64,000 nt of DNA from positions 3,457,321 through 3,521,320 of the forward strand of contig JAKSZT010054458.1 in the NCBI GenBank assembly GCA_026826555.1, in the 5' to 3' direction. Numbering within the stretch: position 1 is the stretch's first letter; every line of letters begins with the position of its first letter. Shown piece by piece: positions 9,576 to 22,209 of the stretch. Below the pieces are notes generated by a model. It saw nothing but the letters and a program-made list of their open reading frames with translations. It had not been told where the DNA came from and did not search any database. The DNA is from Tolypeutes matacus. Its lineage: Eukaryota; Chordata; Mammalia; Cingulata; Chlamyphoridae. The position numbers were made by a program, and so were the translations under genes.

Positions 9576-12500
9576 TTCAATATATTTAAAAAGATTGAAA
9601 ATATACAAAATACCTTCTCTGATGATAATGAAATAAAGCTGGAAATCAATAATAGAAAGAAAAAAGGAAAATTTAAGAATATATGGAGATTAAACAACAC
9701 AGTGGGTCAAAGAAGAAATTGCAAAAGAAATCAGCAAATATCTTGAGACAAATGAAAATGAGAACACAACATAACAATACAGGTGGGACCCTGAAAAGAC
9801 AGTACTGAGAGGCAAACCTGTAGTGCTCAATGCTTATATTAAAAAATAAGAAAGTGCTGAAATTGAATATATAACTGCAAACCTCGAGGAACTAGAAAAA
9901 GAACAGCAAACTAATTGCAAATCAAGCCGAAGGAAAGAAACAGTGAATATCAGAGTAGAAATAAATGAAATTGAGAGAGAGAGAGAGAGAGAAAAAAAGA
10001 TAGACTCAATGAAACCAAAATTTGGTTCTTTGAGAAGACCTACAAATTTGATAAATCCTTAGCTAGACCAACAAGAAAAGATAGAAGATACAAATAAATA
10101 AAATTGGGAGGGGACATTTCCACTGACCCCACAGAAATAAGAGAGTTCATAAAAGGACACTAAGAACAACTGTATGCCAAAAAATTAGACAAAGTAGATG
10201 AGATGGACAAATTCCTAGAAACACGTGAACCACCTACACTGACCCTAGAAGAAATAGAAGACCTCAACAAACCAATCACAAGTGAAGAGATTGAAACAGT
10301 CATCAAAAACCTCCCCAAATGAAAAGCCCAGGACTATATGACTTCACAGGTGAATTCTACCAAACATTCAGAGATGACCTAATACCAATCATGCTCAAGC
10401 TCTTGCAAAAAGTTGAACAGGAAAGACTGCTACCAAACTTATTCTGTGATGCCAACATCACTTTAATACCAAAACCAAAGATACTACAAAATAAGAAAAT
10501 TACAGACCAATAACTCTAGTGAGTATAGATGTAAAAATCTTCAACAAAATACTTGGAAACTGAATCTAAAAACACATGAAAAGAATGGTACATAAAAATC
10601 AAGTGGGTTTTATTCCAGATATGTAAGAGGGGTTAAACACAAGAAAATCTAATAGTGTAATAAATCAAATTGGTAAGTTATAGAAGAAAAATCACATGAT
10701 CCTCTCAAATAATGAAGATAAAGAATTTGACAAAATACAGCACCCTTTCTTGATAAAAACACTACAAAAGATATAAATAAAAGGAAGCTTTCTCAATATG
10801 GTAAAATACATATAAGAAAAACTTAAGCATTGTACTCAATGCTGAAATACTGAAAGCTTTCCTGTTGAGATCAGGAAGAAGACAAGGATGCTCACTGTCA
10901 CCATTGTTATTCAATATTTTGCTAGAAGTTCTAGCTAGAGCAATTAGGCTAGGTAAAGAAATAAAATGCACCAAAATAGGAAAAGAAGAAGGAAAATTTT
11001 CACTATTCACTGTTGATATGATCCTATATCTAGAAAATCCTGAAAAATCTAAAACAAAGCACATAGAATAATAGATGAGTTCAGCAAAGTGGTGGGATAA
11101 AAAAATTAATATGAAAAGTCAATACCATTTCTATACATTAATGATGTACAATCTGAGGATGAAATCAGAAAAAATCTCCATATATAATTGCAACCAAAAA
11201 TATCAAATATTTAGGAATAAACTTAACCAAAGCCATACAGGCTATGTATGCAGAAATCTACCAAGTATTGCTAAAATAAACTGAAGAACACTTAAATAAA
11301 TGGGAGGACATTCTAGGTTCATGGATTGGAAAACTAAATATCATTAAGGTGTCAATTTTAACCAAATTGATTTACAGATTCAACACAATCCCAATAAAAA
11401 TCTCAAGCCCTTTTGCAGGTATCAAAAAGCCAATTATCAAATTTATTTGGAAGAGTAAAAAGCCCCAAATAGCCAAAAATTTCTTTAATAAGAAGAAAGA
11501 AGTTTGAAGAATCTCACTTCCTGACTTTAAAGCATATTACTTAGCTTGGTAAAAACAGCATGATACTGGCATAAGGAAAGACAGACTGGCCAATGGAACT
11601 GAATTGAAAACTCGGAAATAGACATTTATAGTCCTGATTTTTGACATGGCTGTTAAGTTCACCCAGCTGGGCCAGAACAATCTATTCAAAAAATGGTGCT
11701 GTGAGAACTGGATAGCCATATCCAAAAATATATATAAGAGGACCCTTTCCTAACATGTTATACAAAATATCACAAAGTTGATAAAAGACAAAAATATAAA
11801 AGTGATAACCATAGAAATATTAGAAGAAAATGTAGGAAAACATCTTCAAGATCTTGTGGTAGGCAGTTATTTCTTTAACCTTACACCCAAAGCATGAGCA
11901 ACAAAAGAAAAAATAGGTAAATGGGATCTCCTCAAAATTAAGCAATTTTGCACCTCAAGGGACTTTATCAAAAGGTGAAAAAGGCATCTGTTTCATTGGG
12001 AGAAATATTTGGTAAACACATATCCAATAAGGGCTTGATAGCCATGATATATAAAGAGATCATACAATTTAAAAATCAAAAGACAAACTACCTAATTAAA
12101 AAATGGACAAAAAACTTGAAAAAACCATTGTCCAAAGAAGAAATACAAATGGCAAAGTAACACATGAAAAAATGTTCAACATCACTAGCGATTAAGGAAA
12201 TGCAAATCAAAATTACTGAGATATCATTTCACACCTATAAGATTGGCCATTATTAGAAAGTCAGAAAACTGTAATGTTGGAGAGGATGTGGAGAGATAGA
12301 AACACTTTTTCACTGTTGGTAGGAATATAGAATGGTACTGCCACTGTGGCAGGGACTATTTGGCAATTTCTAAGAAAATTAAATATAGACTTGCATGTGA
12401 CCTGGCAATACCATTACTAGGTATATACCCAGAAGAATTGAGAGCAGTGACATGAATAGACATCTGAAGATCCATGTTCAAGTGGTGTTATTCACTATTG

Positions 12501-13286
12501 CCAAAAGTTGGAAACAACCCGGGCATCCATCAACTGATGAATGGATAAATGATTTGTGGTGTATACATTTGCTGGAATATTATGCAGAAAAAATGAAGTT
12601 AAAGCATATGGCAACATGGATGAAGCTGGAGGACATTTTGTTGAGTGAAGCTAGCCAGACCCAAAAGGACAAATACTGTATGATTGTGCTAGTATAAATA
12701 TATTCTGTAAACTCATGGAATTAATAATTAGAATATAGGTCACCAGAAAATGGAATGAGTGTAGAGAATGGAAATCTAATGGTTAATTTGTGCAGAATTG
12801 GTTAAAAGGTTGTTTGTAAAACTTTGGAAATGAATGGAAATGGTGAGAGCACATCATGAGATGTGCAGAGCTATTATATGGATACAATAGTGGTTGAAAG
12901 GGAAAGTCTAAGGATATGTATATTACTATAAAGAAAGATAAAAATGTACATAGGACTCATGTAAAATACAAATATGGGGGATATATAAGAGTGTTTTTTA
13001 TAAAATATAAATATAAATAAGCTAGAGAGAAGGAAACAGAATACCAGCTATTTACAGCAGGGGAAGCATAGAGAGAATGAGAGGTGATGAAATTTTTTTG
13101 TTTGTTTGGATAGTTTCTGTTTATTATTATTATTATTATTAATTATTAATATTACAGGGATAATGAAAATGCTCTAAAAATGGTTGAAGTGATGAATGCA
13201 CTACTATGTAATTATACCAAATATCATTGATTGTACACTTTGGAGGGATTTATGCTTTATTAAAGAATTGATTTGTAAAAAATATG
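9576..13286 (+). mobile_element. 5'-truncated L1 inserted in the older L1
   Basis: It begins after the endonuclease domain in ORF2 (CCTTCTCTGATGATAATGAA), continues through reverse transcriptase and C-terminus, and ends in a 3'UTR with TACAGCAGGGGAAGCATAG, an ATT microsatellite (13121-13150) and GTACACTTTGGAGGGATTTA. The flanking spacer DNA is continuous on both sides, and AAAAATAT occurs at both junctions as a possible short target duplication. This 3'UTR type is shared with 34850-35085, 35755-36060 and 36745-37060. Confidence 0.65.
9590..12700 (+). pseudogene. L1 ORF2 (reverse transcriptase and C-terminus), no endonuclease
   Basis: ORF2p is the L1 endonuclease/reverse transcriptase. Here only the part downstream of the endonuclease is present. 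Readable blocks: a segment from 10319 with SPGLYDFTGEFYQTF-like wording; 10865-11071 with [17 protein letters not shown] and, where the catalytic FADD motif is expected, FTVD; a C-terminal block at 12452-12697 with HPSTDEWIND and ATWMKLEDILLSEASQ. Many stops and shifts separate them. A GA microsatellite lies at 9973-9992. Confidence 0.75.
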
Positions 13287-14885
13287 GAAATGGAAATGAG
13301 AAAGATAAGTCAGATACATGACAATAGATCAACTATATAGAAAAGACAGTCACAATAAAGGAAAAGAGGGAGAAAAAGATATGATCTATAAAAATCAAAA
13401 GACAGATTGGCTGAAATAAGTACTGCCTTAACAGTAATAACTGTGAATGTTAAAGGATAAATTCTGCAAACAAAAGTCATAGATTAGCAGGATGGATATA
13501 AAAGCAGATTCCAAATACATGTTATTTACAAGTGACTTACCTTGGACTCAAAGACACAAATAGGCTGAAAGTGAAGGATGGAAAAAGAATTCCATGCAAA
13601 TAGTAACCAAAACAAAGCTGGGGTAGATATACTAATATTGGACAAAATTGAGTCCAAGGGGAAAGTTTTTATAAGAGAGTAAGAAGGACACTACATAATA
13701 ATAGAAGTTTTTACCCACCAAGAAGAAAAAATAATCTTAAATATTTATGCACCTATTCATGTATCCGAAAATACATGATATAAACAAGTATCATGGGAGA
13801 AATAGACACATTTACAATAATAGTTTGAGACTTCAAATACACCATTTTCATCAAAAGAGAGAACATTTGGCAGAAGATAAATAAGAAAACAGAGAACTTG
13901 AATAATTTGACAAATGAACTGGACCTAAAAGACATATGCAGAATATTGTACCCACTAACAGCAGGATATACATTCTCCTCAAGTGCACAGGGGCTATTCA
14001 CCAAAATAGACCACATGTTGAGTCACCAGTGGTCTCAAATTTTAAAAGACTGAAATTATACAAAGCATCTTCTCTGACCGTAATTGAATGAAGTTGGAAA
14101 TCAATACTGGCAGAGAACCATAAAATCCATAAATGTATGGAAGTTAAAAAACACATCTAAAAAATCAATTTTTGAAAGAAGAAATTATGAGATAAATCAG
14201 TAACTATCTTGAAATAAATGAAAACAAGAATACAACGTATGGAAACTTATGGCATGCAGCAAAGTCAATGCTGATAGGGAAATTTATAGCCCTAAATGCC
14301 TATATTAAAAAAGAAGATAGAGCTAAAATCAAAGACCTAATGCACACCTAGAGAACCTAGAAAAAAAATCAGCCAACTAAACCAAAAGCAAGCAGAAATA
14401 AAGAAACCACAAAGATTAGAGCAGAAATACATGAAATAGAGAATTAAAAATAGAAAGCACTAACAAAACCAAATGTTTGTAATTTGGAAATATTAATAAA
14501 ATTGACAAATTTTTAGATAGTAAGACTAAAAAGAGAGAGGACACAAAATCAGATCCAAAGGGTGAGACATTACTACAACACCCACAAAAATAAAAAGATC
14601 ATAAGAAGATACCATGAACAACTCTGTGCCAACAAAGTAGACAACCTAGATGAAATGAACAAATTTTTGAAATACAAAATGAGCCTCGACTGACTCTAGA
14701 AGAAACAGAAGGTCTCAATAAACCAATTATAAGTAAAGAGTTTGAATCAGTAATCAAAAACCACACAACAAGGAAAATTCCATGACCAGATGGCTTCACA
14801 GGTGAATTCTACCAAACATTCCAAGAAGAGTTAACACCAATTCTGCTCAATTAACACAATGCCTTCCAAAAATTGAAAAGGAATG
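13287..14885 (+). pseudogene. Old L1 spacer, endonuclease and start of reverse transcriptase
   Basis: The spacer (13287-13420) completes the one cut at 9575. Endonuclease wording follows: TVITVNVKG near 13440, LDSKTQIG near 13550, EFHANSNQNKAG near 13590 and LNIYAPIHVSE near 13740. From 14250 the linker and then the reverse transcriptase N-terminus can be read (TIEEFE-like, PWGFTGEFYQTFQEE around 14780-14830). The frame is interrupted throughout and the element is cut at 14885. Confidence 0.65.
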
Positions 14886-15523
14886 TCTCAGTTTGCCACA
14901 GGGCTGCTGGTGCAAAGTATCAGAAATGGGATGGTTTTTATAATTGGGACTTTATTTATGATAAAAGCTTACAGTTCTGAGGCCATGAAATGTCCAAATC
15001 AAGGCATCAGCAGAGATGCTTTCTGATCAAAGTCAGCTACTGGTGATCCTGGGATCCTGCCATGTGGTGAAGATGGCCAACAATATCTGCCATGGTTCCT
15101 GCCTTCCCCTCCAGAATCTACCTTTTCTGTGAACTCAACATTGGGCAACTAGGCATCGGGCTTGTCTTTTTCCAGACCCCCTTTCTGAGTCTTGTCTGAC
15201 CTGCATTCTTCCCAAGTTCAGCTGTGTTATCAGGTTTATAGCTCATATCTTCAGGCTTGAGCTTCTCCATGGGCCCAGGTTCTTGAGGACTTCATTTTTA
15301 AGCTTTGGCTACTAGTGATCCTTGTCCTGTCTCACATTGCAGAGTCAAAAAAGAGTGGCTTTCTTTCTCTGTATCTTTCCCTCTATGTCTCCATTTACAA
15401 CAGATCCAGCCAGAGGGCAGTGAACCAAGTTGGCTTATGTCTCACTGACATTGTCCTATCAAAAGTCCTAAATCATTGTATCTTTCATGAGTTGGGAGGT
15501 TATTCCAGAGGTTATACCTATGC
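14886..15523 (-). mobile_element. LTR-like interspersed repeat, antisense
   Basis: On the plus strand it starts TGTCTCAGTTTGCCACAGG and shares landmarks with 21683-22209: ACCAGAAAT-like CAGAAATGGG, AGCTTACAGTTCTGAGGC, TGAAATGTCCAAATCAAGGC and AGAGATGCT. Antisense reading and ends suggest an ERVL/MaLR-type LTR. The far end, where it meets the next repeat, is uncertain. Confidence 0.5.
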
Positions 15524-16060
15524 ACATCTCAGCAGGATCTCATTGACTGCCACAGTAATCCATGCCTCAAACAGCAAGGCTCCTGAAGGCTCTAGAGACA
15601 TCTAGACACTGTAAACAGGGCAGACGTCTCAGGAATTCAGCACTCTGTCAGTGGGCCTTACTTTCGAATTTATTTAACAGAGTTAGATTCATAATTTCCC
15701 TACACAAGGATCTTCTGCCCCGTTTATTTGAACCTCTGATTAACACTATACTTGTTAAATATATGTCCCAGAGACTTAAATCTTTGGTCTGTCCATGTAT
15801 CAGTAGAGCCCTGAATCTTAGCAGAGTTGTAGCCTATACCTTCTCTACAGTTCATTGGACTCACCCAGGGTAAACTAATAAAAGGATAAAAATGGACAAA
15901 CCCACCCAAAAAACAGAGTATCTACATCTCAATGTCTTGTATACAAGACAGTTCCACCCATCTGCTCCATGGGATCTAAGCCCCCTCTCAATCAGAAACA
16001 TAGCAGGAATCACTATCCCCAAATCCTCAAGAATGGAGAATGAACATTGGACTAAAGTAA
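15524..16060 (+). mobile_element. L1-tailed non-autonomous repeat, 5' part, copy 3
   Basis: It contains CAGCAGGATCTCATTGACTG, GGCTCCTGAAGGCTCTAGAG, AATTTCCCTACACAAGG and TTCATTGGACTCACCCAGG, matching the reverse complement of 42060-42420 and 7420-7740 directly. It ends before the L1-like tail; the old L1 reverse transcriptase resumes at about 16061. Confidence 0.62.
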
Positions 16061-17740
16061 CAGGCCAATTTTCTTGTAATTATAAATGCAAAAGTCCTCA
16101 ACCAAATACTAGCAAATCTAACCCAATAGCATTTAAAAGAATTTTACCCCATGATCAGTTGGGATTTATCCCAGATATGCCAGTGTGGTTCAACATAAGA
16201 AATTTGTCAATGTAATATATTACATTAGCATGTAACACATGACCATCTCAATAGATGTAGAAAAAGCAATTGATAAAATCATCATAGTTTTTGATAAAAA
16301 TACTTAGAAAAATAGGATTAGAAGGAAACTTCCTCATGTTAAAAGGCATGTATGAAAATCTCACAGCTAATGTCATACTCAATGGCAAAAGTCTGTAAGG
16401 TCTCCCTCTAAGATCTGGAACAAGAGATGGACACCCACTGTCACCATTGTTTTTCAATGTTATACAGGAAGTTCTAGCCACAGCAATTTAGCCAAGAAAG
16501 TTTTTTTGGAATCCAAATTGGAAAGAAAGAAGTAAAACATTCACTGTTTGCAGACAACATGACTCTATTTCAAGAAAATCATGAAAAATCTACAGCAACA
16601 TTATTAGAAGAAATAAATGAATTTGGGAAAGTCATGGCATACAAGGGCAACATGCAAAAATGAGTAGTGTTTCTATACACTAGTAACAATCAATCTGAGA
16701 GGGGAACCAAGAAAACATCCATGTATAATAACAACTAAAATAATCAAATATCTAGGAATAAATTTAATCAAGGATATAAGAACATATGTACAGAAGACTA
16801 CAGAACTTAACTAAAAAATATCAAAGAAGAGCTAAATAAATGGATGGGTATACCATGCTCATGGACTGGAAGACCAAATATTGTTAAGATGTTAATTATA
16901 CCCCCAAAATATATATAGATTCAATGCAATCCCCACCAAAATTCCAACAGCCTTCTTTATAGAAAGGGAAAAGTCAATCATCAAATATATTGGTAAGTGT
17001 AAGGGGCCCTGAATAGAAAAAAAATCTTGAAAAATATTGAATTTGGAGAACTCACACTTACTGCCTTTAAAACTTATTACAAAACTACAGCAATCAAAAT
17101 AGCATGTCACTGTCACAATGATAGATATATAGACAAATTGTATTGAATTGAGGGGTCAGTAATAGACCCTTCATCTATGGACAATTGATTTTGACAAGTC
17201 TGCCAAGTTCACTCATTTGGGAAAGAATAGTCTGTTCAAGAAATTGTACTGGGAGAACTGGGTATCAATATGTAAATGAAGGCTGAACCCTATTTCACAC
17301 CATATACAAAAAGTAACTCAAAATGGATCAAAGATCTAAAATATAAGTACCAGGAATGTAAAACTCCTAGAATAAAATGTGGAGAAGCATCCTTAGAATC
17401 TTGGTTTATACAATGGCTTTTTACATTACATCCAAAGCACAAGTAACAAAGGAAAAACAAACAGATAAATAAGACCTCATCAATTTTTTTTTTTAATCAA
17501 AGAAAAAAAAACCTTTGTGCCTCAAAGGACTTTCTTGTGAAAGTAAAAAGACAATCCAGTCAATGGGAGAAAATATTTGGCAACCACATATCTGATAAGG
17601 ATTTAAAATCAGGAATATATTAAGAAATCCTACAACTCAACAATAAAAAGACAAAGAACCCAATTTAAAAATTATCAAAAGACTTGACTAGACATTTCTC
17701 CAAAGACAATATACAAATGGCCAAAAAGCGCCTATATTCT
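16061..17740 (+). pseudogene. Old L1 ORF2, reverse transcriptase core to C-terminal part
   Basis: Readable wording: QFSCNYKCKSPQPNTSK near 16060, then LPHDQLGFIPDMPVWFNIR (ORF2 palm region), [20 protein letters not shown] near 16425, and HSLFADNMTLF near 16545, where the catalytic FADD motif reads FADN. Later blocks match the thumb and C-terminal parts. It breaks off at about 17740, in the middle of a sentence that ends with MAKKR-like codons. Confidence 0.7.
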
Positions 17741-18300
17741 AGCATTTACCTCTGTCAGTTTACTCATCATATTTAGTTCATATTCGTGAGATATTTGTCC
17801 TTTTCCATCTGGCTTATTTTATTTAACATAATATCCTCAGGGGTCTTCCATGTTGTCATATACATCCTAATTTCATTTCTTCTTACAGCTGAATAATATT
17901 CTATTTTATGTATACACCTCATTTTTAAAATCCATTCATTGGTTGATGGACACTTGAGATAGTTCCATATTTTAGCAACTGTGACTAAAGCTGCTATGAA
18001 CATCAGTGTGCAAATGTCAGTTTGTGTCCTTGCTTTCAGTTCTTCTAAATATATTCCTATTAATGAGATTGCTAGACCATATAGCAGTTCTCTTTTCATC
18101 TTCATGAGGTACTGCCAAACTGTCCTCCACAAAGTCTACACCATTGTTCATTCCCACCAACAATAAAGAAGTGTTCTTATTTCTCCATATCCTCTTCAGT
18201 ACTTGTAGTTTTACATTTTTTAGATAATGTTCATTCTGTAAGTTGTGGAATGATATCTCATTGTAGTTTTGATCTTCATTTAAAATAATGAAATTTTGAT
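17741..18300 (-). mobile_element. Inverted L1 ORF2 C-terminal segment
   Basis: On the minus strand this gives the segment expected to follow 17740 on the plus strand. Two overlapping open stretches (18017-18304, 95 codons; 17773-18132, 119 codons) carry LLVGMNNGVDFVEDSLAVP and WNYLKCPSTNEWILKMRCIH plus TTWKTPEDIMLNKISQ. It is flanked on both sides by plus-strand L1. Confidence 0.75.
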
Positions 18301-18785
18301 ACATGTGACAATATGGATATTCTTGAAGACATCATGTTGAGTGAAATAAACTGTATATAAAAGGACAAATATTGTATGATTTCACTGATATGTAATAATT
18401 AGAATAAGCCATCTCATAGAGTCAGAATATAGAATATAGATTACCAGGCTCCAGGCTGGGGGTAGGGAATATGGAGTTAATGCTTAAATTGTACAGAGAT
18501 TTAACAGAACTGAATTACATACATGAAATTTGTTCAAATGAGAAATTTTAGGTTCTATAAAAGTTACTAGAATAAAAATAAAAAAAAGGACCAGCATAGG
18601 TATGTATAACACAAACACTGAACCTTTTTGTAAACAATGGACAATAGTTAATATTACAATTTAAAAATATTCTTTCATGAATTGTAACACTAATGCAAGG
18701 TTATAATAATAGGGTGATATATGGGAACTCTATTTTATGCACGATTTTTCTCTAAACATACAACTTATCTAATAAAAAATACTTA
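18301..18785 (+). mobile_element. L1 3'UTR and 3' end
   Basis: It runs from TTGAAGACATCATGTTGAGTG through GAAATTTTAGGTTC to the end TGCAAGGTTATAATAATAGGG and CTAATAAAAAAT. It belongs to the same 3'UTR type as 6480-6912. Confidence 0.75.
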
Positions 18786-19165
18786 TAATAAATTTCTAAA
18801 TCTATAGTAGTTAAGTCATTATGGAACTTGCATTAGAATATTTATAAAGATCAATGGAATAGAATTATGAGTTCATGAATTAAACATTATATTTATGGAG
18901 AGTTGATTTTTTTACAAGGGAGCAAAGACAATTTAATGGGGAATACAATATTTTGCTCCATAAATGGTACTGGGACAACTGCATATTCATATGCAAAAAT
19001 ATATACTTAGAACTATCTATCATACCATATAGAAAAATTAACTCATAATCAATTATAGACCTATATTTAAGAGCTGTGTGACCCTCACATAAGCAACATC
19101 AAAAGTATAAGCAACGAAAGAAAAAAAAAAATGCTTGAGTCATCAAAATGAAAAACTTTTAACTT
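18786..19165 (+). mobile_element. L1 ORF2 fragment
   Basis: Wording of the ORF2 region between reverse transcriptase and C-terminus: ATAAATGGTACTGGGACAAC, ATACCATATAGAAAAATTAAC and a lysine-rich AGTATAAGCAACGAAAGAAA. It stops where a minus-strand L1 begins. Confidence 0.6.
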
Positions 19166-19449
19166 CAAAGTGAAAAAGCAACACACAGAACAGTGGGTTT
19201 CATCCTTAGCTTTTCTTCTAGTGACATACACAAACCTAAACTTTCCCTTTCAACCACAATCATACCCCCCCAATATTGGTGCTGCTAATTACATTCACTC
19301 TAATGTACTATCATCCCCTCCATCCAATTCCAAACATTTACAATCAACTTTATTACAAATTCTGCACAAATTAATCTTCTGCTCTCCATTCTCTATTCTT
19401 TTTCTGTCTTCTGGTGACCAATCTTCTATCCTATTAACTCCAAGACTTT

Positions 19450-21682
19450 GCTCATTATATTTAGTTCATATTACTGAGATCATATAATACCTATTTCTTT
19501 TGTGTCTGGCTTGTTTCCCTTAACATAATACCCTCAATGTTCATCTATATTGTTATATACATCATGATTTCATTTCTTCACACAACATATACATAACACA
19601 TTCAGTTATTATAATTATTCATTCATCTGTTGTTGGACACCTGGGTTGTTTCCATTTTTTGACAGTTGTGAATAATGCTCCTATTGCTATAAACATGCAT
19701 GTGGAAATGTCTGTTCACATCCCTGCTTTCAGTTCTTCTGAGTATAACCTAGGAGTGGGATTACCAATCATATGGCAGCTCTATATTTAACTTCCTGAGA
19801 AACTGCCAGACAGTTTTCCACAGTAGCTGCACAATTCTCCTTTCCCACTAACAGTGAATAAACACTTCTATTTCTACTCATCCTCTCCAACACTTGTATT
19901 TTTTTTCTTTTTAATAGTGGCCATTCTAATACAAATGGAATGATATCTCATTGTAGTTTTGATTTGCATTTCACTAATATCTAGTGATGCTGGATATCTT
20001 TGCATGTGTATTTTTGCTGTTTGTATATCCTCTTTAGAAAAATTTCTATTCAAGTCTTTTGCACAGTTTTAATTGGGACACTTATCTTTTGTCACTCTGT
20101 TGTGAGATCTCTTTATATATCATGCATATGTGGCTTCCAAATATTTTCTACCATTGAGTTGGCTGCCTTTTCACAATCTTTACAAAGTCCTTTGAAGCAT
20201 GAAAGCATTTCATTTTGAGACAGTCTCATTTATCTATTTTTCTTTTGTTGCTCCTGCTTTGGGTATAAGGTCTAAGAAATCATGTCCAACTACAAGAACT
20301 TGAAGATACTTTCCTACATTCTCTAGTAGGAGTTTTATGGTCCTGGTTTTTATATTTAGGGTTTTGATTCATTTTGAGTTAGTTTTTTTATATGTTACTT
20401 TGGATTTGATATCCAGTTTTCCCAACACCATTTGTTGAAAGATTGTTCTGTCCCAGTTGAGTAGTCTTGGTAGCCTTGTCAAAAACCAATTGAGGAAACG
20501 GCTGTGGCTCAATCAGTAGGGCTCCCGTTTACCATATGGGAGGCCCCGGGTTCAGTTCCCGGGGCCTCCTGGTGAAGGCAAGCCCGCCCGCACGGCATGG
20601 TTAGCTGACCCAGCGAGCACAAGCAGCAAGGGGGGGATAAATGAATAAATAAATAAAATCCTTTAAAAAAAAAAAAAATTGAACATAGAGGTGAAGGTCT
20701 ATTTCTAAACTCTCAGTTTGATTCTGTTAATCTACATGTCTATCTTTCTGTCATTCTGTAATATGCTTTAAAGCCAAGAAGTGTGTGTTTACCTACTGAG
20801 GTCTTCTTTTTAAATATATTGTTGACTATTTGGGGTCACTATCCCTTCCAAATAAATTTGGTAATTGATTTTTCCATTTCTGCACAGTAGTTTGTTGAAA
20901 TTTTGATTTCGATTGCATCAAATCTAAAAAACAATTTTGGTAAAATATACATCTTAACAATAATTAGTCTTCTTACCCATGAACTTGCTGGTATGTCCTT
21001 CCATTTGTTTTAATTCCTTTTAGCAATGCATTGTATTTTTTTTCTGAAAATATCCTTTATATCTTTAGTTAAATTTATTATAAGATATTTGATTCTTTTA
21101 GTTGCTATTGTAAATGGAATTTTTTCATACATTGTTCCTCAGATTTTTAATCTCTAGTGATTAGAAACACTACAGATTTTTGTTAGCTGATTTTGTATCC
21201 TGCTTTTTTGCTCAATTCATTTATTAGCTCTAATAGTTTTGTTGTAGATTTTTCAGGGTTTTCTAAATATAGGCTCATGTAATCTGTAAATAGTGAAAGT
21301 TTTACTTCTTCCTTTTCTATTTGAATTCCTTTTGTTTCATTTTCCTGCCAATTGCTTTAACTAGAACATCTAGTACATTGTTTAATAACAATGGTGACAG
21401 TGGGCATCCTTTTCTTGATCCATATGTCAAAGGAATGCTTTCAGCCTTTCACCATTGATTATGATGTTGGCTGAGGGTTTTTCATATATGCCCTTCTCTG
21501 TACCATATTGAAGAATTCACCTTCTGTTTCTATCTTTCAAAGTGATTTTTTAAGAAATGATGTTGGATTTTGTCAATTGCATTTTTCTGCATCAATAGAG
21601 ATGATCATGTGCTTTTTCTCCTTTGATTTGTTAATGTGATGTATTACATTCATTGATGTAATTAATTTGTGTTGACCTATTT
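19450..21682 (-). pseudogene. L1 ORF2, C-terminus to reverse transcriptase (left part)
   Basis: The order on the minus strand is RT, thumb and C-terminal part. The C-terminal region around 19550-19860 has the complement of CATTCATCTGTTGTTGGACACC and of the ACTGTGGAAAACTGTC-type wording. The catalytic FADD site near 21270 reads FTDY. A SINE interrupts it at 20493. Stops occur throughout. Confidence 0.65.
20493..20678 (+). mobile_element. DAS-type SINE (tRNA-Ala derived), long form
   Basis: The head is tRNA-like, with an A-box region (TGGCTCAATCAGTAGGG) and a B box GGTTCAGTTCC at 20549-20559. A body follows with GCGAGCACAAGCAGCAAGG, then an ATAAATGAATAAAT tract and poly(A). Pol III would transcribe it and L1 would mobilise it. 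It splits L1 ORF2; an ACCAATTGA / AAAATTGAA pair flanks it as a weak target duplication. Confidence 0.92.
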
Positions 21683-22209
21683 GTTTTAGTTTGCTAAAAG
21701 CTGTTGGAAGCAATGTACCAGAAATGAGTTAGCTTTTATAATGGAAATTTATTAAGTTAAAAGCTTCAGTTCTGAGGCTGTGAAAATGTCCAAATTAAGG
21801 CATCATCAGAGATGCTGTCTCACTGATGTTGGCTGCTGGCAATCATAGATTCCTTCCACATAACAAATCAGAAGAAGACATCCACTCATCTGGGTCTCTG
21901 CCTTCTCCTCTGGGCTTACTTTCTCTCTAAGTACAACAGTGGGAAATCAGACTAGTGAACTCAATTCCCCTCTTCTCTGGAGCTACTCTCTGAGCTTCTT
22001 GGGGCCCTCTTTCCAAGACTCTGTGTTCTAATGATTTCACCCACCAGCCTCTGGGACCTCTCTCTCACTCTCTCAGGGTTTCTCCATTTCTCAAGCATTT
22101 TTCTGTGTCTGTCACTTTCAGTCTTCCATTTATAGAAGAGTCCAGCAAGAGGATCAAGACCTTCCATGGTCCATGCCTCACTGAAATAATCCAATCAAAG
22201 CAACCACAC
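21683..22209 (-). mobile_element. LTR-like repeat, antisense, left half
   Basis: The plus strand begins TTTAGTTTGCTAAAAGC and shares TACCAGAAATG, TTCTGAGGCTGTGAAAATG and AAATTAAGGCATCATCAGAG with 14886-15100. It is interrupted by the ERVL provirus at 22210 and continues at 28788. Confidence 0.55.

Larger units (their letters stand above)
5255..18785 (+). mobile_element. Old L1, reconstructed as one element with several insertions
   Basis: The pieces occur in L1 order: 5'UTR (5255-5850, 6913-7100), ORF1 (7100-7380, 8196-8667, 8961-9250), inter-ORF spacer (9250-9575, resumed at 13287), endonuclease region (13400-14100), reverse transcriptase (14250-14885, 16061-16800), ORF2 C-terminal part (16800-17740), an inverted stretch (17741-18300) and 3'UTR (18301-18785). 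Insertions lie between them: L1 at 5855-6912, repeats at 7381-8195 and 8668-8960, L1 at 9576-13286, an LTR-like repeat plus another repeat at 14886-16060. That these belong to one element is inference from order and orientation; the joins at 9575/13287 and 14885/16061 are the strongest. Confidence 0.6.

Noticed and set aside
20493..20570. A tRNA gene
   Set aside because: The boxes are tRNA-like, but the sequence continues into the DAS SINE body with an A-rich tail, and four more copies occur nearby.
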